The notes beneath the pieces are model-generated. The model did not search any database, was not told where the DNA came from, and saw nothing but the letters and a program-made list of their open reading frames with translations. Below, piece after piece: positions 35,397 to 43,767 of a stretch of DNA of 64,000 bases. The DNA comes from JBEKTW01 sp049515655 (lineage in GTDB: Bacteria > Bacteroidota > Ignavibacteria > UBA10030 > SZUA-254). Both the position numbers and the translations under genes were made by a program. How positions within the stretch are numbered: the stretch's first letter is position 1; every line of letters begins with the position of its first letter. Location of the stretch: contig JBEKTW010000021.1 in the NCBI GenBank assembly GCA_049515655.1, positions 5,437-69,436 on the forward strand, given 5' to 3'.

Positions 35397-36290
35397 ATGA
35401 AACGCCGAAACTTTCTAAAATCCGTCGTACAAGCAACCGTTGTGGCTCCTATCGCGGGAAGCTTGGTCGCTCGGACTGAACCCGAGAACGTACAACAGCA
35501 AGAAGTGCCTCACTTCGAGATATTCGATTGGTTTGACGTCAGTCCCATGCCTGAAATCAAGGGATTCAGCAGCGGAGTCCGGGCAATCGATGAGACTACG
35601 AAGGGATTCCTTCCAGGGCAATTGGTTGCTGTTCATGGACCGTTGAACCATATCAACATGTTTTTCTTATTCGACATGGCTATCTACAACGCCTGTAGAA
35701 AGAAGAAAGTCGATTACATCTACACCCAGTCGAACTTCTACGACTATTTCAATCGGAAACTCGAGACTTTGAAGCCCCAACAACGCAAAGAGTTCCACGA
35801 TGAGCTGGTCGTGGAGGGATCGCTTCGGTTGCCCGATGTAGATATCGGGAATCCCAGCAATCTCGGATGGAAGGAATATGTCGCGTTAGCCCGAAAATCT
35901 CCTCCAGAGATTCTCATTCTTGACGGCGCCGAGCTGATAGAATTTTTTCTGAATGAAAAGAAGATTGCGCAGCAACTCAAAAACTTGGCTCAAGAGCTGA
36001 ACATTCCGGTTGTTGTGCAAGCCATCCCGTACAAGAAAGGTGGCATCGACCAGGTAAAGCCTGACAAGACCATTCGAAAAGACTTCGAGAGCATCAGTGA
36101 TGTTACGATATGCTTCATGCCTGAATTTGTCTGTGATTGTCGCTCCGGGAAGAAGAGTGCGGAAAAATATTACTCTCTTAAGACATTCGTATGGGGGAGA
36201 GATACTTTGACTTCGAATCATAGCGAATACTCAAGCGTGATCACTCTGCAATTTGAAGAACCATACCTGCGTTTTGCCAGTCGAATCTGA
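35397..36290 (+). CDS. Tat-signal protein with DnaB/RecA-like fold lacking a P-loop
   Basis: The 297-residue protein starts at ATG 35397 after GGAGAG. The N-terminus MKRRNFLKSVVQATVVAPIA carries a textbook Tat signal (RRNFLK), which predicts export of a folded protein. The rest resembles the C-terminal ATPase core of DnaB-like helicases: GFSSGVRAIDETTKGFLPGQLVAVHGP, then the Walker B-like ILILDGAELI, LKNLAQELNIPVVVQAIPYKK and KDFESISDVTICF. The Walker A GxPxxGKT is replaced by HGPLNHINMF, so ATP binding is unlikely. The combination of a Tat leader and a RecA-like fold is unusual. Function is unknown. Confidence 0.7.
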   Translation: MKRRNFLKSVVQATVVAPIAGSLVARTEPENVQQQEVPHFEIFDWFDVSPMPEIKGFSSGVRAIDETTKGFLPGQLVAVHGPLNHINMFFLFDMAIYNACRKKKVDYIYTQSNFYDYFNRKLETLKPQQRKEFHDELVVEGSLRLPDVDIGNPSNLGWKEYVALARKSPPEILILDGAELIEFFLNEKKIAQQLKNLAQELNIPVVVQAIPYKKGGIDQVKPDKTIRKDFESISDVTICFMPEFVCDCRSGKKSAEKYYSLKTFVWGRDTLTSNHSEYSSVITLQFEEPYLRFASRI

Positions 36291-36313
36291 ACGAGGAGGC
36301 AGGGAGGCTCGTT
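36290..36313. terminator. Possible terminator hairpin
   Basis: AACGAG and CTCGTT form a 6-bp stem around a GAGG-rich loop directly at the stop of the Tat-signal gene. A T-run is lacking, so confidence is low. Confidence 0.3.
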
Positions 36314-36406
36314 ATTACCTCTGTCAGTCCACGTTTTCTTTCACTCCTTCCCTTAGCAAATCGCGCGAAAAATTTGTACATTAAATTAACAAAAAGGATT
36401 TTAGAT

Positions 36407-37510
36407 TTGCCGGATAATAATCAACCAATACGTTTCGACCCAAACAAACCGCTGGCCGTTGGCGGGCAGGCGGTCATCGAAGGTGTGATGATGCGAGCGC
36501 CGGGGAGGATTGCCACGGCGGTCCGCCGGTCGAATGGTGACATCGTGGTCAAACAGCAGCCGTACATTTCGCTGGCGGAGAAGAACAAGCTGTTCAAACT
36601 CCCCATCCTTCGCGGCGCCGCCGGACTTATCGAAATGTTGTTCATTGGCATCGAGACGCTCAATTTTTCAGCCGAAGTAGCTATGCAGGATGTTGAGGCT
36701 GAAAAGCGTGCAAAAGGCAACGGGAAACCCATCGAGAAAGAGAGGAAACCGTCAAACGTCCGTTTGGCGCTGACAGTACTGTTCTCGCTGGTGGTCGCGG
36801 TGGCAATTTTCTTCGTCACGCCGATTGTTATCACAACGAAACTGTTCAACGTTGAACAGGATGCATTCTGGTTTAATCTCATTGCGGGAGGTATTCGCAT
36901 ATCCATCCTGCTCGTGTACCTCGGCGTGATCGCGATGATGAAGGATGTGAAGCGGCTGTTCGAGTACCACGGCGCGGAGCACAAGGCGGTTTTCACGTTT
37001 GAATCGCAGGCGGACCTGACCGCCGAATCGGCTCTCCGGTTTACCCGGTTTCATCCGCGCTGCGGGACGGGCTTCATCCTCATCGTTATGGTGACGGCGA
37101 TGCTGATGTTCAGCGTTCTGGATTCCCTCATTATCATGTGGCTAGGAAAGATTTCGCTTCCCATCCGTCTTATCTGGCACCTTGCCTTTATCCCGGTGGT
37201 CGGCGGCATCGCCTACGAGTTCATCCGCTGGTCGGCGACGCGAACCGCGACGGCGCTGGGAAGGGCCCTCGTTGCACCGGGACTCTGGCTCCAACGCATC
37301 ACGACGCAGGAACCGCAAAAACCCCAGATCGAGGTTGCGCTCGTGGCTTTGAAGTGTGCGTTAGGCGTCGAGGAAATTCAACTGAGTGAGAAGCCGCTTA
37401 CCTTTATTCAACATCCGTCTGAGCTTGACCGGCTTTCCTTGCCCCAACCGAGCTTCGGCGGGTTCCTCGGAACTAACTTACTTTGGGCAAAACTATTCTT
37501 GATGTCCTAA
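36407..37510 (+). CDS. DUF1385 membrane protein
   Basis: The 367-residue protein has the DUF1385 marks VGGQAVIEGVMMRAPGRIATAVRR near the N-terminus, EYHGAEHKAVFTFE and RFHPRCGTGFILIV, plus about four helices (for example LALTVLFSLVVAVAIFFVTP). The metal-ligand-like His and Cys residues are kept. I prefer the TTG at 36407, about 8 nt after AAAAAGGA, to the TTG at 36374. In many bacteria this gene lies beside prfA, as it does here. The biochemical role is not known. Confidence 0.8.
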   Translation: MPDNNQPIRFDPNKPLAVGGQAVIEGVMMRAPGRIATAVRRSNGDIVVKQQPYISLAEKNKLFKLPILRGAAGLIEMLFIGIETLNFSAEVAMQDVEAEKRAKGNGKPIEKERKPSNVRLALTVLFSLVVAVAIFFVTPIVITTKLFNVEQDAFWFNLIAGGIRISILLVYLGVIAMMKDVKRLFEYHGAEHKAVFTFESQADLTAESALRFTRFHPRCGTGFILIVMVTAMLMFSVLDSLIIMWLGKISLPIRLIWHLAFIPVVGGIAYEFIRWSATRTATALGRALVAPGLWLQRITTQEPQKPQIEVALVALKCALGVEEIQLSEKPLTFIQHPSELDRLSLPQPSFGGFLGTNLLWAKLFLMS

Positions 37511-37810
37511 ATCCAGAATACTAATCACAGACAAGTTCTAAGCTCGAAATCCGAAATCTTAAATTCCGCCTCTCAGAATCCCGCTACCCAGCGGAATCCA
37601 GAAGCGGGACAAAATCTAAGTTCAAAATCCCAAAATCAAAACACCAATTAGAACGGCAAACGTTCTTGATTTCTCAGATGTCTTGGCTTAGATGCTGGTG
37701 CTTGTTTAGAATTTATGTATTGAGATTTGGGATTTGTTTAGGGTTTAGATATTCGGATTTAAGATTTTTCACTAACAATGATGGGCTTGCGCAACATCAC
37801 TAACTAACGC
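37511..37810. repeat. Low-complexity gap before prfA
   Basis: No gene is supported. The stretch is composed of AAATCCGAAATCTTAAATTC-like words on the left (37545-37640) and their complements (GATTTGGGATTTGTTTAG, GGATTTAAGATTTTT) on the right (37715-37770), so it could fold into a long imperfect stem. A TCCCGC...GCGGA hairpin lies near 37577-37600. Confidence 0.6.
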
Positions 37811-38875
37811 ATGTTTGACCGACTTGAAAAAATCGTCGCGCGATACGACGAACTGACCCAGCTTTTATCCGATCCGGCGGTTATCAATAATCAAGACCGG
37901 TACCGCGAGCTCAGTAAAGAGCACAGCGACCTTTCCCCCATCGTTCAGGCGTATCAATCGTATAAGAAAGCAAGAGAGGACGGAGAAAACCTCCTGCACC
38001 TTGCCGAGAAATCCGACGATATTGAAATGCGCGCACTCGCAAATGAAGAACTCCCGGAGGCACGACAAAAGCTCATTCGTCTCGAAGACGAGCTGAAGAA
38101 TTTGCTGATTCCGAAAGACCCGCTCGATGACAAGGATTGCATCATGGAGATTCGCGCGGGCACGGGGGGCGAGGAAGCCGCCCTTTTTGCCGCCGATCTG
38201 TACCGCATGTACACCCGCTACGCCGAGCGCGCGGGCTGGAAAGTGGAGCTCATGGACTGGAACGATACGGGGATCGGGGGGTTCAAAGAAGTGATCTTTA
38301 CGTTGCGGGGGAAACACGCGTTCGGGACGCTCAAGTTTGAAAGCGGCGTGCATCGTGTCCAGCGGGTGCCGGAGACGGAGGCGCAGGGCCGTGTCCATAC
38401 CTCGGCGGCGACGGTTGCCGTGCTGCCGGAAGTGGAAGATGTGGAAGTTGAGGTGAACCCTGCCGACCTCGACGTTACGACGTACCGCGCCGGGGGCAAA
38501 GGCGGACAGAACGTCAATAAGGTTGAAACGGCCGTGCGGATCACGCACAAGCCGACGGGCATCGTGGTGGCCTGCCAGCAGGAGCGCTCGCAGTTCCAGA
38601 ACAAAGAGCGCGCGATGAAAATGCTGAGGGCAAAACTCTATGAGGTGAAATTGAACGAGCAAACCGCCTCGATCACAGCGCAGCGGCGATCGATGGTCGG
38701 CGGCGGCGACCGGAGCGAAAAGATCCGCACGTACAATTTTCCGCAGAACCGTCTGACAGACCACCGCATTGGATTGACGCTCTACAATCTCGCCGAGATC
38801 ATTGACGGGAAACTGGACGATATCATTGAGCAACTGAAAGTAGCCGACAAGGCGGAGAAGCTCCAAGCGGGTTGA
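37811..38875 (+). CDS. prfA: Peptide chain release factor 1
   Basis: The 354-residue factor releases the finished protein at UAA and UAG stops. It shows the class I release-factor layout: an N-terminal coiled coil, EIRAGTGGEEAALFAADLYRMY, the codon-recognition loop region (VHRVQRVPETEAQGRVHTSA), and the GGQ loop in RAGGKGGQNVNKVETAVR that reaches the peptidyl-transferase centre. The SMVGGGDRSEKIRTYNFPQNR motif is also intact. Length is normal. A prmC gene often follows prfA but is absent here. Confidence 0.97.
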   Translation: MFDRLEKIVARYDELTQLLSDPAVINNQDRYRELSKEHSDLSPIVQAYQSYKKAREDGENLLHLAEKSDDIEMRALANEELPEARQKLIRLEDELKNLLIPKDPLDDKDCIMEIRAGTGGEEAALFAADLYRMYTRYAERAGWKVELMDWNDTGIGGFKEVIFTLRGKHAFGTLKFESGVHRVQRVPETEAQGRVHTSAATVAVLPEVEDVEVEVNPADLDVTTYRAGGKGGQNVNKVETAVRITHKPTGIVVACQQERSQFQNKERAMKMLRAKLYEVKLNEQTASITAQRRSMVGGGDRSEKIRTYNFPQNRLTDHRIGLTLYNLAEIIDGKLDDIIEQLKVADKAEKLQAG

Positions 38876-39234
38876 GTCGGGAGCCGGCACCGCGGCTCGT
38901 TCCCAAATTCCATTTGGGAATGCTCTCGGCGTGCCAGCGGGGAGGGATCTGCGGTGACATTGCTCGGTTCGGCTTCCCAGCCCACTCCGAACTCATCCCC
39001 TGCCCCTCACCGCCAAGGCGGGATCTTCGACTTCTCTACAAGTAGAGAAGGGGAAGCGCTTTCGTAGCCAACGTCCCTCTCTAATTTTAGAGAGGGACTA
39101 TAGGGTGAGTTCGAAGAGGGTACATTCCCGCGCAGAAAAGCTCCAGGTAAGTTGAGGCTGGGTCCGTTTCCAAGCGGGAGCTTGGGAACGAGTAAGGGCA
39201 TCAAGACGCTCCTTGCAGAGGAGGTGGGGGACGC
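38876..39234. repeat. Dispersed hairpin repeats between prfA and tadA
   Basis: No gene is supported. The convergent gap holds several hairpins: TTCCCAAA/TTTGGGAA (38900-38920, perfect 8-bp stem), CTCTACAAGTAGAG and CCCTCTCTAATTTTAGAGAGGG (near 39034-39096), and CCAAGCGGGAGCTTGG (near 39171-39187). Two of them share the GTTCCCAA or TTGGGAACGAG word that occurs as a dispersed element in many genomes. They may also stop transcription from both sides. Confidence 0.7.
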
Positions 39235-39720
39235 TTAGCCGAACGGTGTCCAATCGCCCCTCGACCGTGTTTTCAGAAAGAACTCCTTCAACAACTCTCC
39301 GCATTTCTCTTCCAGTACCCCGCCGATTGCGTGTACACGGTGGTTCAGTCGCGTGTCGTTCGTAATTGTGTACAGTGACGTCACGGCTCCGGCCTTGGAG
39401 TCGTAGGCGCCGAAAACGAGCAGCGGGATTCGGGCCATCACAATCGCACCGGCACACATCGGGCAGGGCTCCAGCGTTACGTACATCGTACAGTTCTCCA
39501 ATCGGCGGTTTCCCAAATGAGATGCCGCCGCGGTGATTGCAATGATCTCGGCGTGCGCCGTCGGGTCCTGCAAGAGCTCGATTTGGTTCGAACCCTTTCC
39601 GATCACATTTCCGTTGTGGACGATCAGGGCGCCCACTGGAACCTCATTCCGGTTAAGCGCGGACTGCGCTTCTTTCAGCGCGAGGTCCATCCAATATTCG
39701 TGCTGCTTGTCCTGCTTCAT
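39235..39720 (-). CDS. tadA: tRNA-specific adenosine deaminase
   Basis: The enzyme converts A34 to inosine in tRNA-Arg(ACG). It has 161 residues from ATG 39720; ATG 39735 adds five residues. Zinc and catalytic residues are visible: HAE in DPTAHAEIIAI (His ligand and catalytic Glu) and PCPMC in LEPCPMCAGAIVMARI (two Cys ligands). NEVPVGALIVHNGNVI and the late NHRVHAIGGVLEEKC are typical of TadA. It is convergent with prfA. Confidence 0.93.
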   Translation of the reverse strand: MKQDKQHEYWMDLALKEAQSALNRNEVPVGALIVHNGNVIGKGSNQIELLQDPTAHAEIIAITAAASHLGNRRLENCTMYVTLEPCPMCAGAIVMARIPLLVFGAYDSKAGAVTSLYTITNDTRLNHRVHAIGGVLEEKCGELLKEFFLKTRSRGDWTPFG

Positions 39721-39878
39721 CGCTCGATGACCCAAGTATAGCGAAAAATCGTATTTGTGACAAACTCAAGCGAAAAAAACATGAGATTTCTATCACACCC
39801 CCGTTGATTCTAGCTCGAGAATTAGGTATCTTTAAAAAGCACATCTTGAAAAATTCTTAGAGATACCGACAAACTAGA

Positions 39879-42800
39879 TTGATAAAACGCCGCCTCCCGA
39901 GCCTCCTCGCACTCACCTGCGTGTGGGGAGCATTGCATATTTGTGCCCCATCTCTTCTCCTTGCCGGTACGACCGGACAGTCTGACACGCTCCGTATCAT
40001 GGATTACAATCTCCTCAATTATCCAGGTTCGACCGCATCAACGAGGAATCCTTATTTCCGGGCTGTTCTGCATTCATCCAAACCGGATGTCATCGTCGTA
40101 GAGGAGATGACAAGCCAGACCGGAGTCGATACTTTCTTAAACAATGTTTTGAATTACTACCAGTCGGGTTTGTACTCGACAATACCGTTCCATCATCAGG
40201 GAACGGACACAGACCCTCATATTTTTTACAAATCGTCCGAAGTTACATTTCTGAGCGCGAGCTACTTTATGATGGAGGACAATCTCCGACCCGTCGGCGT
40301 GTATATGGTCAAGGATAATGCCACCGGAGACACGATGCGTCTGTACGCAGTCCACTTAAAGGCGAGTGAGGGTTACGAATCGAACCGGCTCGCGGAGGCA
40401 ACCGCAATAAGAGACACGCTCAATAATCTGCCCGTTGGCACGAAATTCATGGTCATGGGGGACTTCAACTTCTACAAGAGCAGCACCGAACCGGGATTCA
40501 CCAAACTGACCGAGAGCGAGACGAATAATAACGGACGGCTGAAAGATCCTATCAACCAGGTCGGTGACTGGCACGATAACGCCGCATACGCACCTTATCA
40601 TACACAATCACCTCGCCTTACGCAATTTGGTGGTGGTGCGTCAGGTGGACTGGATGATCGGTTTGATTTCATCCTTACATCCTACTCGTCGCTGGATAAC
40701 AATACTATTGTTTCGAGTTATAAAGCCTATGGAAACGATGGTAATCATTTGAATGACAATATCAATCACCTTCCGAACACCGCGGTTCCGGACAGCGTTG
40801 CCAATGGTCTCTACTATGCGTCAGATCACTTGCCGGTTATTTGTGATTTCCAATTCTCCAATACATCGCTTCCGGGATCGTTTGTCCAGATTTCTCCAGT
40901 TAATACTGCATCAAACCAGGCGGTCAGCGGGGTGTTGAGCTGGCATTCTTCATCGGGTGCGACCTCCTACGATGTTTATCTCGGCACATCGAATCCACCG
41001 ACAACGAAAGTAAGCGCCGCCCAGACCGATACCACGTATGCGTATGCGTCACTTCTCAACAACACTACCTACTACTGGAAGATAGTTGCCAGGAACTCCA
41101 GCGGCTCAGTCGACGCGACCGGTTCACCGTGGAGCTTCGTTACGATCGTGGCAGCGCCCGGTTCATTCGGGATAGTCTCACCATTAAATGAAGCGACCGA
41201 TCAGCCAATCTCGGGAACATTGACGTGGCAGTCGTCTGCGAATGCAGTGACCTATGACGTTTACCTGGATACGATGAATCCTCCGTCGACCGTTGTCAGC
41301 ACAAATCAAACCGGGACAACATACAGCTACGGTGGGTTGCTCAAATCGACAAGCTATTTCTGGAAAGTAATGGCCAAGAATGCCGGCGGGACAACGGTTT
41401 CAACAGGTGCGCCGTCGAGTTTCGTAACGACAGCTTTTAACGCGCCCGGCCCTTTTCTGCTCGTCGCTCCTTCGAATGGCGCGAGTGGCCTACCGCTTTC
41501 GGGGACGCTTTCGTGGAGTTCTTCCGACAGCGCCGATTCGTATGATGTCCTCCTGGACACGCTCAATCCTCCTGTGAACCTGATAAATTCCGGTAGTAGC
41601 GCTACGTCTCACCCGTTCAGTGGACTTGCTCCCGGGACCGCATACTACTGGAAGGTCGTAGCCAGGAACCCCCATGGTTCGACTGTCGCTTCAAATGCGA
41701 TTTCCAATTTCTCAACCGCATATCTTCTTGCACCGCCGACGGCTCTTATTCCATCGACTGTTACTCCTACAACTCTCCACTTGACATGGAGTGATAATGC
41801 GGACAATGAAGATGGCTATCGAGTACTGCGGTCGACGTCCTCCGCCGGACCGTTCGTTCAAGTCGGAAATGACCTCCCGGTCAATTCTGTTGGATTTGTG
41901 GATACCGGATTGAGTGTCAATCAGCGATACTATTATAGAGTCCTGCCGTTTAACGTTCTCGGCGACGGGAATTTTGTATCCCTCGGCGTTGCCACATTGG
42001 CAAATGTCCCAGCGCTGGCAGCTCTCACATCCGGGGATTACTCGTCGGTCAATGTGACGATCGACCCTTCTCGTAATCCGGGATCGACAGAATTTGTTCT
42101 TCGGGTAGCCGCTGATTCCGCGACTCTCTATGTCCAGGCCGACGGCACTCTTGGTGCGGCGGCAGTCTGGCGGACGTACGGCGGATGGGGCGACTCGCTG
42201 GGAACCGGCGTCACCGGCCTGCCGGCATGCACACGGTACCTGTTCCACGTGAAAGCGCGCAATGCCGACAGTGTCGAAACAGCATGGAGCACTGAGGCGG
42301 CGCAATCGACCAGATGTTTCGTCGTTGCAGATTCAATTTCGAAAGGCTGGAATCTTGTTTCGGTGCCGATCGCCGTTACCAATGTGTACCGGTCAACGGT
42401 ATTTCCCGGCTGTTCTTCGAATGTATTTGCGTACCATGGCCGTTACGTAGCCGGCGATACGGTGTCTAACGGTGTCGGATACTGGCTCAAGTTCAAGGGT
42501 GATTCTACCCTTACGATGATGGGCAGTCCCCATTTGTCCGATACGCTTGTCCTGAATTCGGGCTGGAATATTATCGGTTCGCTTTCATCTCCGGTCGGCG
42601 TGGGCTCAATGACAGAAGACCCCGCCGGGACAGTTGCATCAGCCTTCTATGGATATCATGGATCCTACGCGTTCGCAGATTCACTTTTTCCAATGCGGGG
42701 GTACTGGGTAAAAGCACGCTCACAAGGGAAACTCATCAGGGCTGTATCGGCGGGTCTTTCGAAGGCCGCCTCGAAGTTTTCCGTCAAAGAACTGCTTCCG

Positions 42801-43454
42801 GGCTTGAATTCTCTGGTCTTCGAGGACCAGGCCGGTCATCGACAGAGCGTCTATTTTGGAGCGTGCGATGAGGATAGTTCCTCTTTGTCGAAATTCGATG
42901 CGCCGCCCCTGCCGCCCGTGGAGATATTTGACGTCCGGTTCGCGTCTCAACGATATGAAGAAATTGTTCCCCGAAACCGGAAGGCAGTCTCGGAATTTCC
43001 GATTACAACGCAAGGAGTTGTCTATCCCCTCAGAATATCGTGGCGATTGAGCGAGAATGCCGGGGTGAAATATGAATTCCTCGCCGGAAACCAATCGAAA
43101 GCACTCGGAAGCAACGGCTCCATGGTGATAGCCAACGGGGCGGCGGGACTGCGCCTGAAAGCCGAATCGGCCGGCATTACAGCGGTGCCGAAGGAATTCG
43201 CCCTTGATCAGAATTATCCCAATCCCTTTAACTCCGTAACAACTATAAATTTTCAATTGCCGATTGACAATTACATAACGCTGAAAGTTTACAATGTGCT
43301 GGGACAGGAAGTGGCGACGCTCGTGAGCGGGATGCAGGAAGCGGGATACAGGTCGGTGAGCTTCGATGGAAGTAACTTGCCGAGCGGTGTATACTTCTAC
43401 AGAATGGGTGCCGGAAGTTTTTCAGCGATGAAGAAGATGCTTCTTTTGAAGTAA
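39879..43454 (+). CDS. Secreted endonuclease/phosphatase-like protein with Fn3 and T9SS domains
   Basis: This is a 1191-residue exported protein from TTG 39879, with a signal peptide (about 1-30). Residues about 38-330 form an endonuclease/exonuclease/phosphatase fold: RIMDYNLLNYPG, PDVIVVEEM, VMGDFNFYKS and YASDHLPVICDF. Three Fn3-like repeats follow (about 335-615; VYLGTSNPP, VYLDTMNPP and VLLDTLNPP begin similar strands), then another Fn3 domain (620-710) and a beta-rich region. The last 80 residues are a T9SS type A sorting domain (ALDQNYPNPFN...GSNLPSGVYFYRM...KKMLLLK). It is likely displayed or secreted to degrade nucleic acid or phosphoesters. Confidence 0.88.
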   Translation: MIKRRLPSLLALTCVWGALHICAPSLLLAGTTGQSDTLRIMDYNLLNYPGSTASTRNPYFRAVLHSSKPDVIVVEEMTSQTGVDTFLNNVLNYYQSGLYSTIPFHHQGTDTDPHIFYKSSEVTFLSASYFMMEDNLRPVGVYMVKDNATGDTMRLYAVHLKASEGYESNRLAEATAIRDTLNNLPVGTKFMVMGDFNFYKSSTEPGFTKLTESETNNNGRLKDPINQVGDWHDNAAYAPYHTQSPRLTQFGGGASGGLDDRFDFILTSYSSLDNNTIVSSYKAYGNDGNHLNDNINHLPNTAVPDSVANGLYYASDHLPVICDFQFSNTSLPGSFVQISPVNTASNQAVSGVLSWHSSSGATSYDVYLGTSNPPTTKVSAAQTDTTYAYASLLNNTTYYWKIVARNSSGSVDATGSPWSFVTIVAAPGSFGIVSPLNEATDQPISGTLTWQSSANAVTYDVYLDTMNPPSTVVSTNQTGTTYSYGGLLKSTSYFWKVMAKNAGGTTVSTGAPSSFVTTAFNAPGPFLLVAPSNGASGLPLSGTLSWSSSDSADSYDVLLDTLNPPVNLINSGSSATSHPFSGLAPGTAYYWKVVARNPHGSTVASNAISNFSTAYLLAPPTALIPSTVTPTTLHLTWSDNADNEDGYRVLRSTSSAGPFVQVGNDLPVNSVGFVDTGLSVNQRYYYRVLPFNVLGDGNFVSLGVATLANVPALAALTSGDYSSVNVTIDPSRNPGSTEFVLRVAADSATLYVQADGTLGAAAVWRTYGGWGDSLGTGVTGLPACTRYLFHVKARNADSVETAWSTEAAQSTRCFVVADSISKGWNLVSVPIAVTNVYRSTVFPGCSSNVFAYHGRYVAGDTVSNGVGYWLKFKGDSTLTMMGSPHLSDTLVLNSGWNIIGSLSSPVGVGSMTEDPAGTVASAFYGYHGSYAFADSLFPMRGYWVKARSQGKLIRAVSAGLSKAASKFSVKELLPGLNSLVFEDQAGHRQSVYFGACDEDSSSLSKFDAPPLPPVEIFDVRFASQRYEEIVPRNRKAVSEFPITTQGVVYPLRISWRLSENAGVKYEFLAGNQSKALGSNGSMVIANGAAGLRLKAESAGITAVPKEFALDQNYPNPFNSVTTINFQLPIDNYITLKVYNVLGQEVATLVSGMQEAGYRSVSFDGSNLPSGVYFYRMGAGSFSAMKKMLLLK

Positions 43455-43767
43455 GAAGAGGTTACACCAAGGCCGACAGGCCCCCGAAGCAATGCTTTCA
43501 CAGTTTCTTCAACGGAATCCTTCAATCCGGGGGGAAAGGGTATCGTTCTTGGCAGCATTTGTTTTTGTGAAGATACGGCAGTATCTTGTGATTGATTCAG
43601 GGTTTTTCTGTACCCTGCTTTTGTTCTTTTCAAAATGTTTGAGAGAATGAAAGCGGGGTCTTGTGTTTTTTGGAGAAGAATCACAAAAACGCGCTCGAGT
43701 GAAAGAACTCGATTACTGAACATACACTCGCGCACGAATCTAATGAATCGAACCTTGTAAGGTCACC
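43455..43767. other. Gap holding a likely argD 3' relic
   Basis: No intact gene. The part from about 43466 to 43540 resembles, on the minus strand, the C-terminus of argD at 53019: DSVEETVKALLRGPVGLG against EQHIEETAKALRGALSGLA, with GCAATGCTTT shared at the DNA level. In both places it follows the end of a T9SS gene by about 10-25 nt. Confidence 0.4.

Noticed and set aside
37865..38890. 341-codon minus-strand frame opposite prfA
   Set aside because: It lies exactly over the well-conserved prfA gene and shows no protein family of its own.
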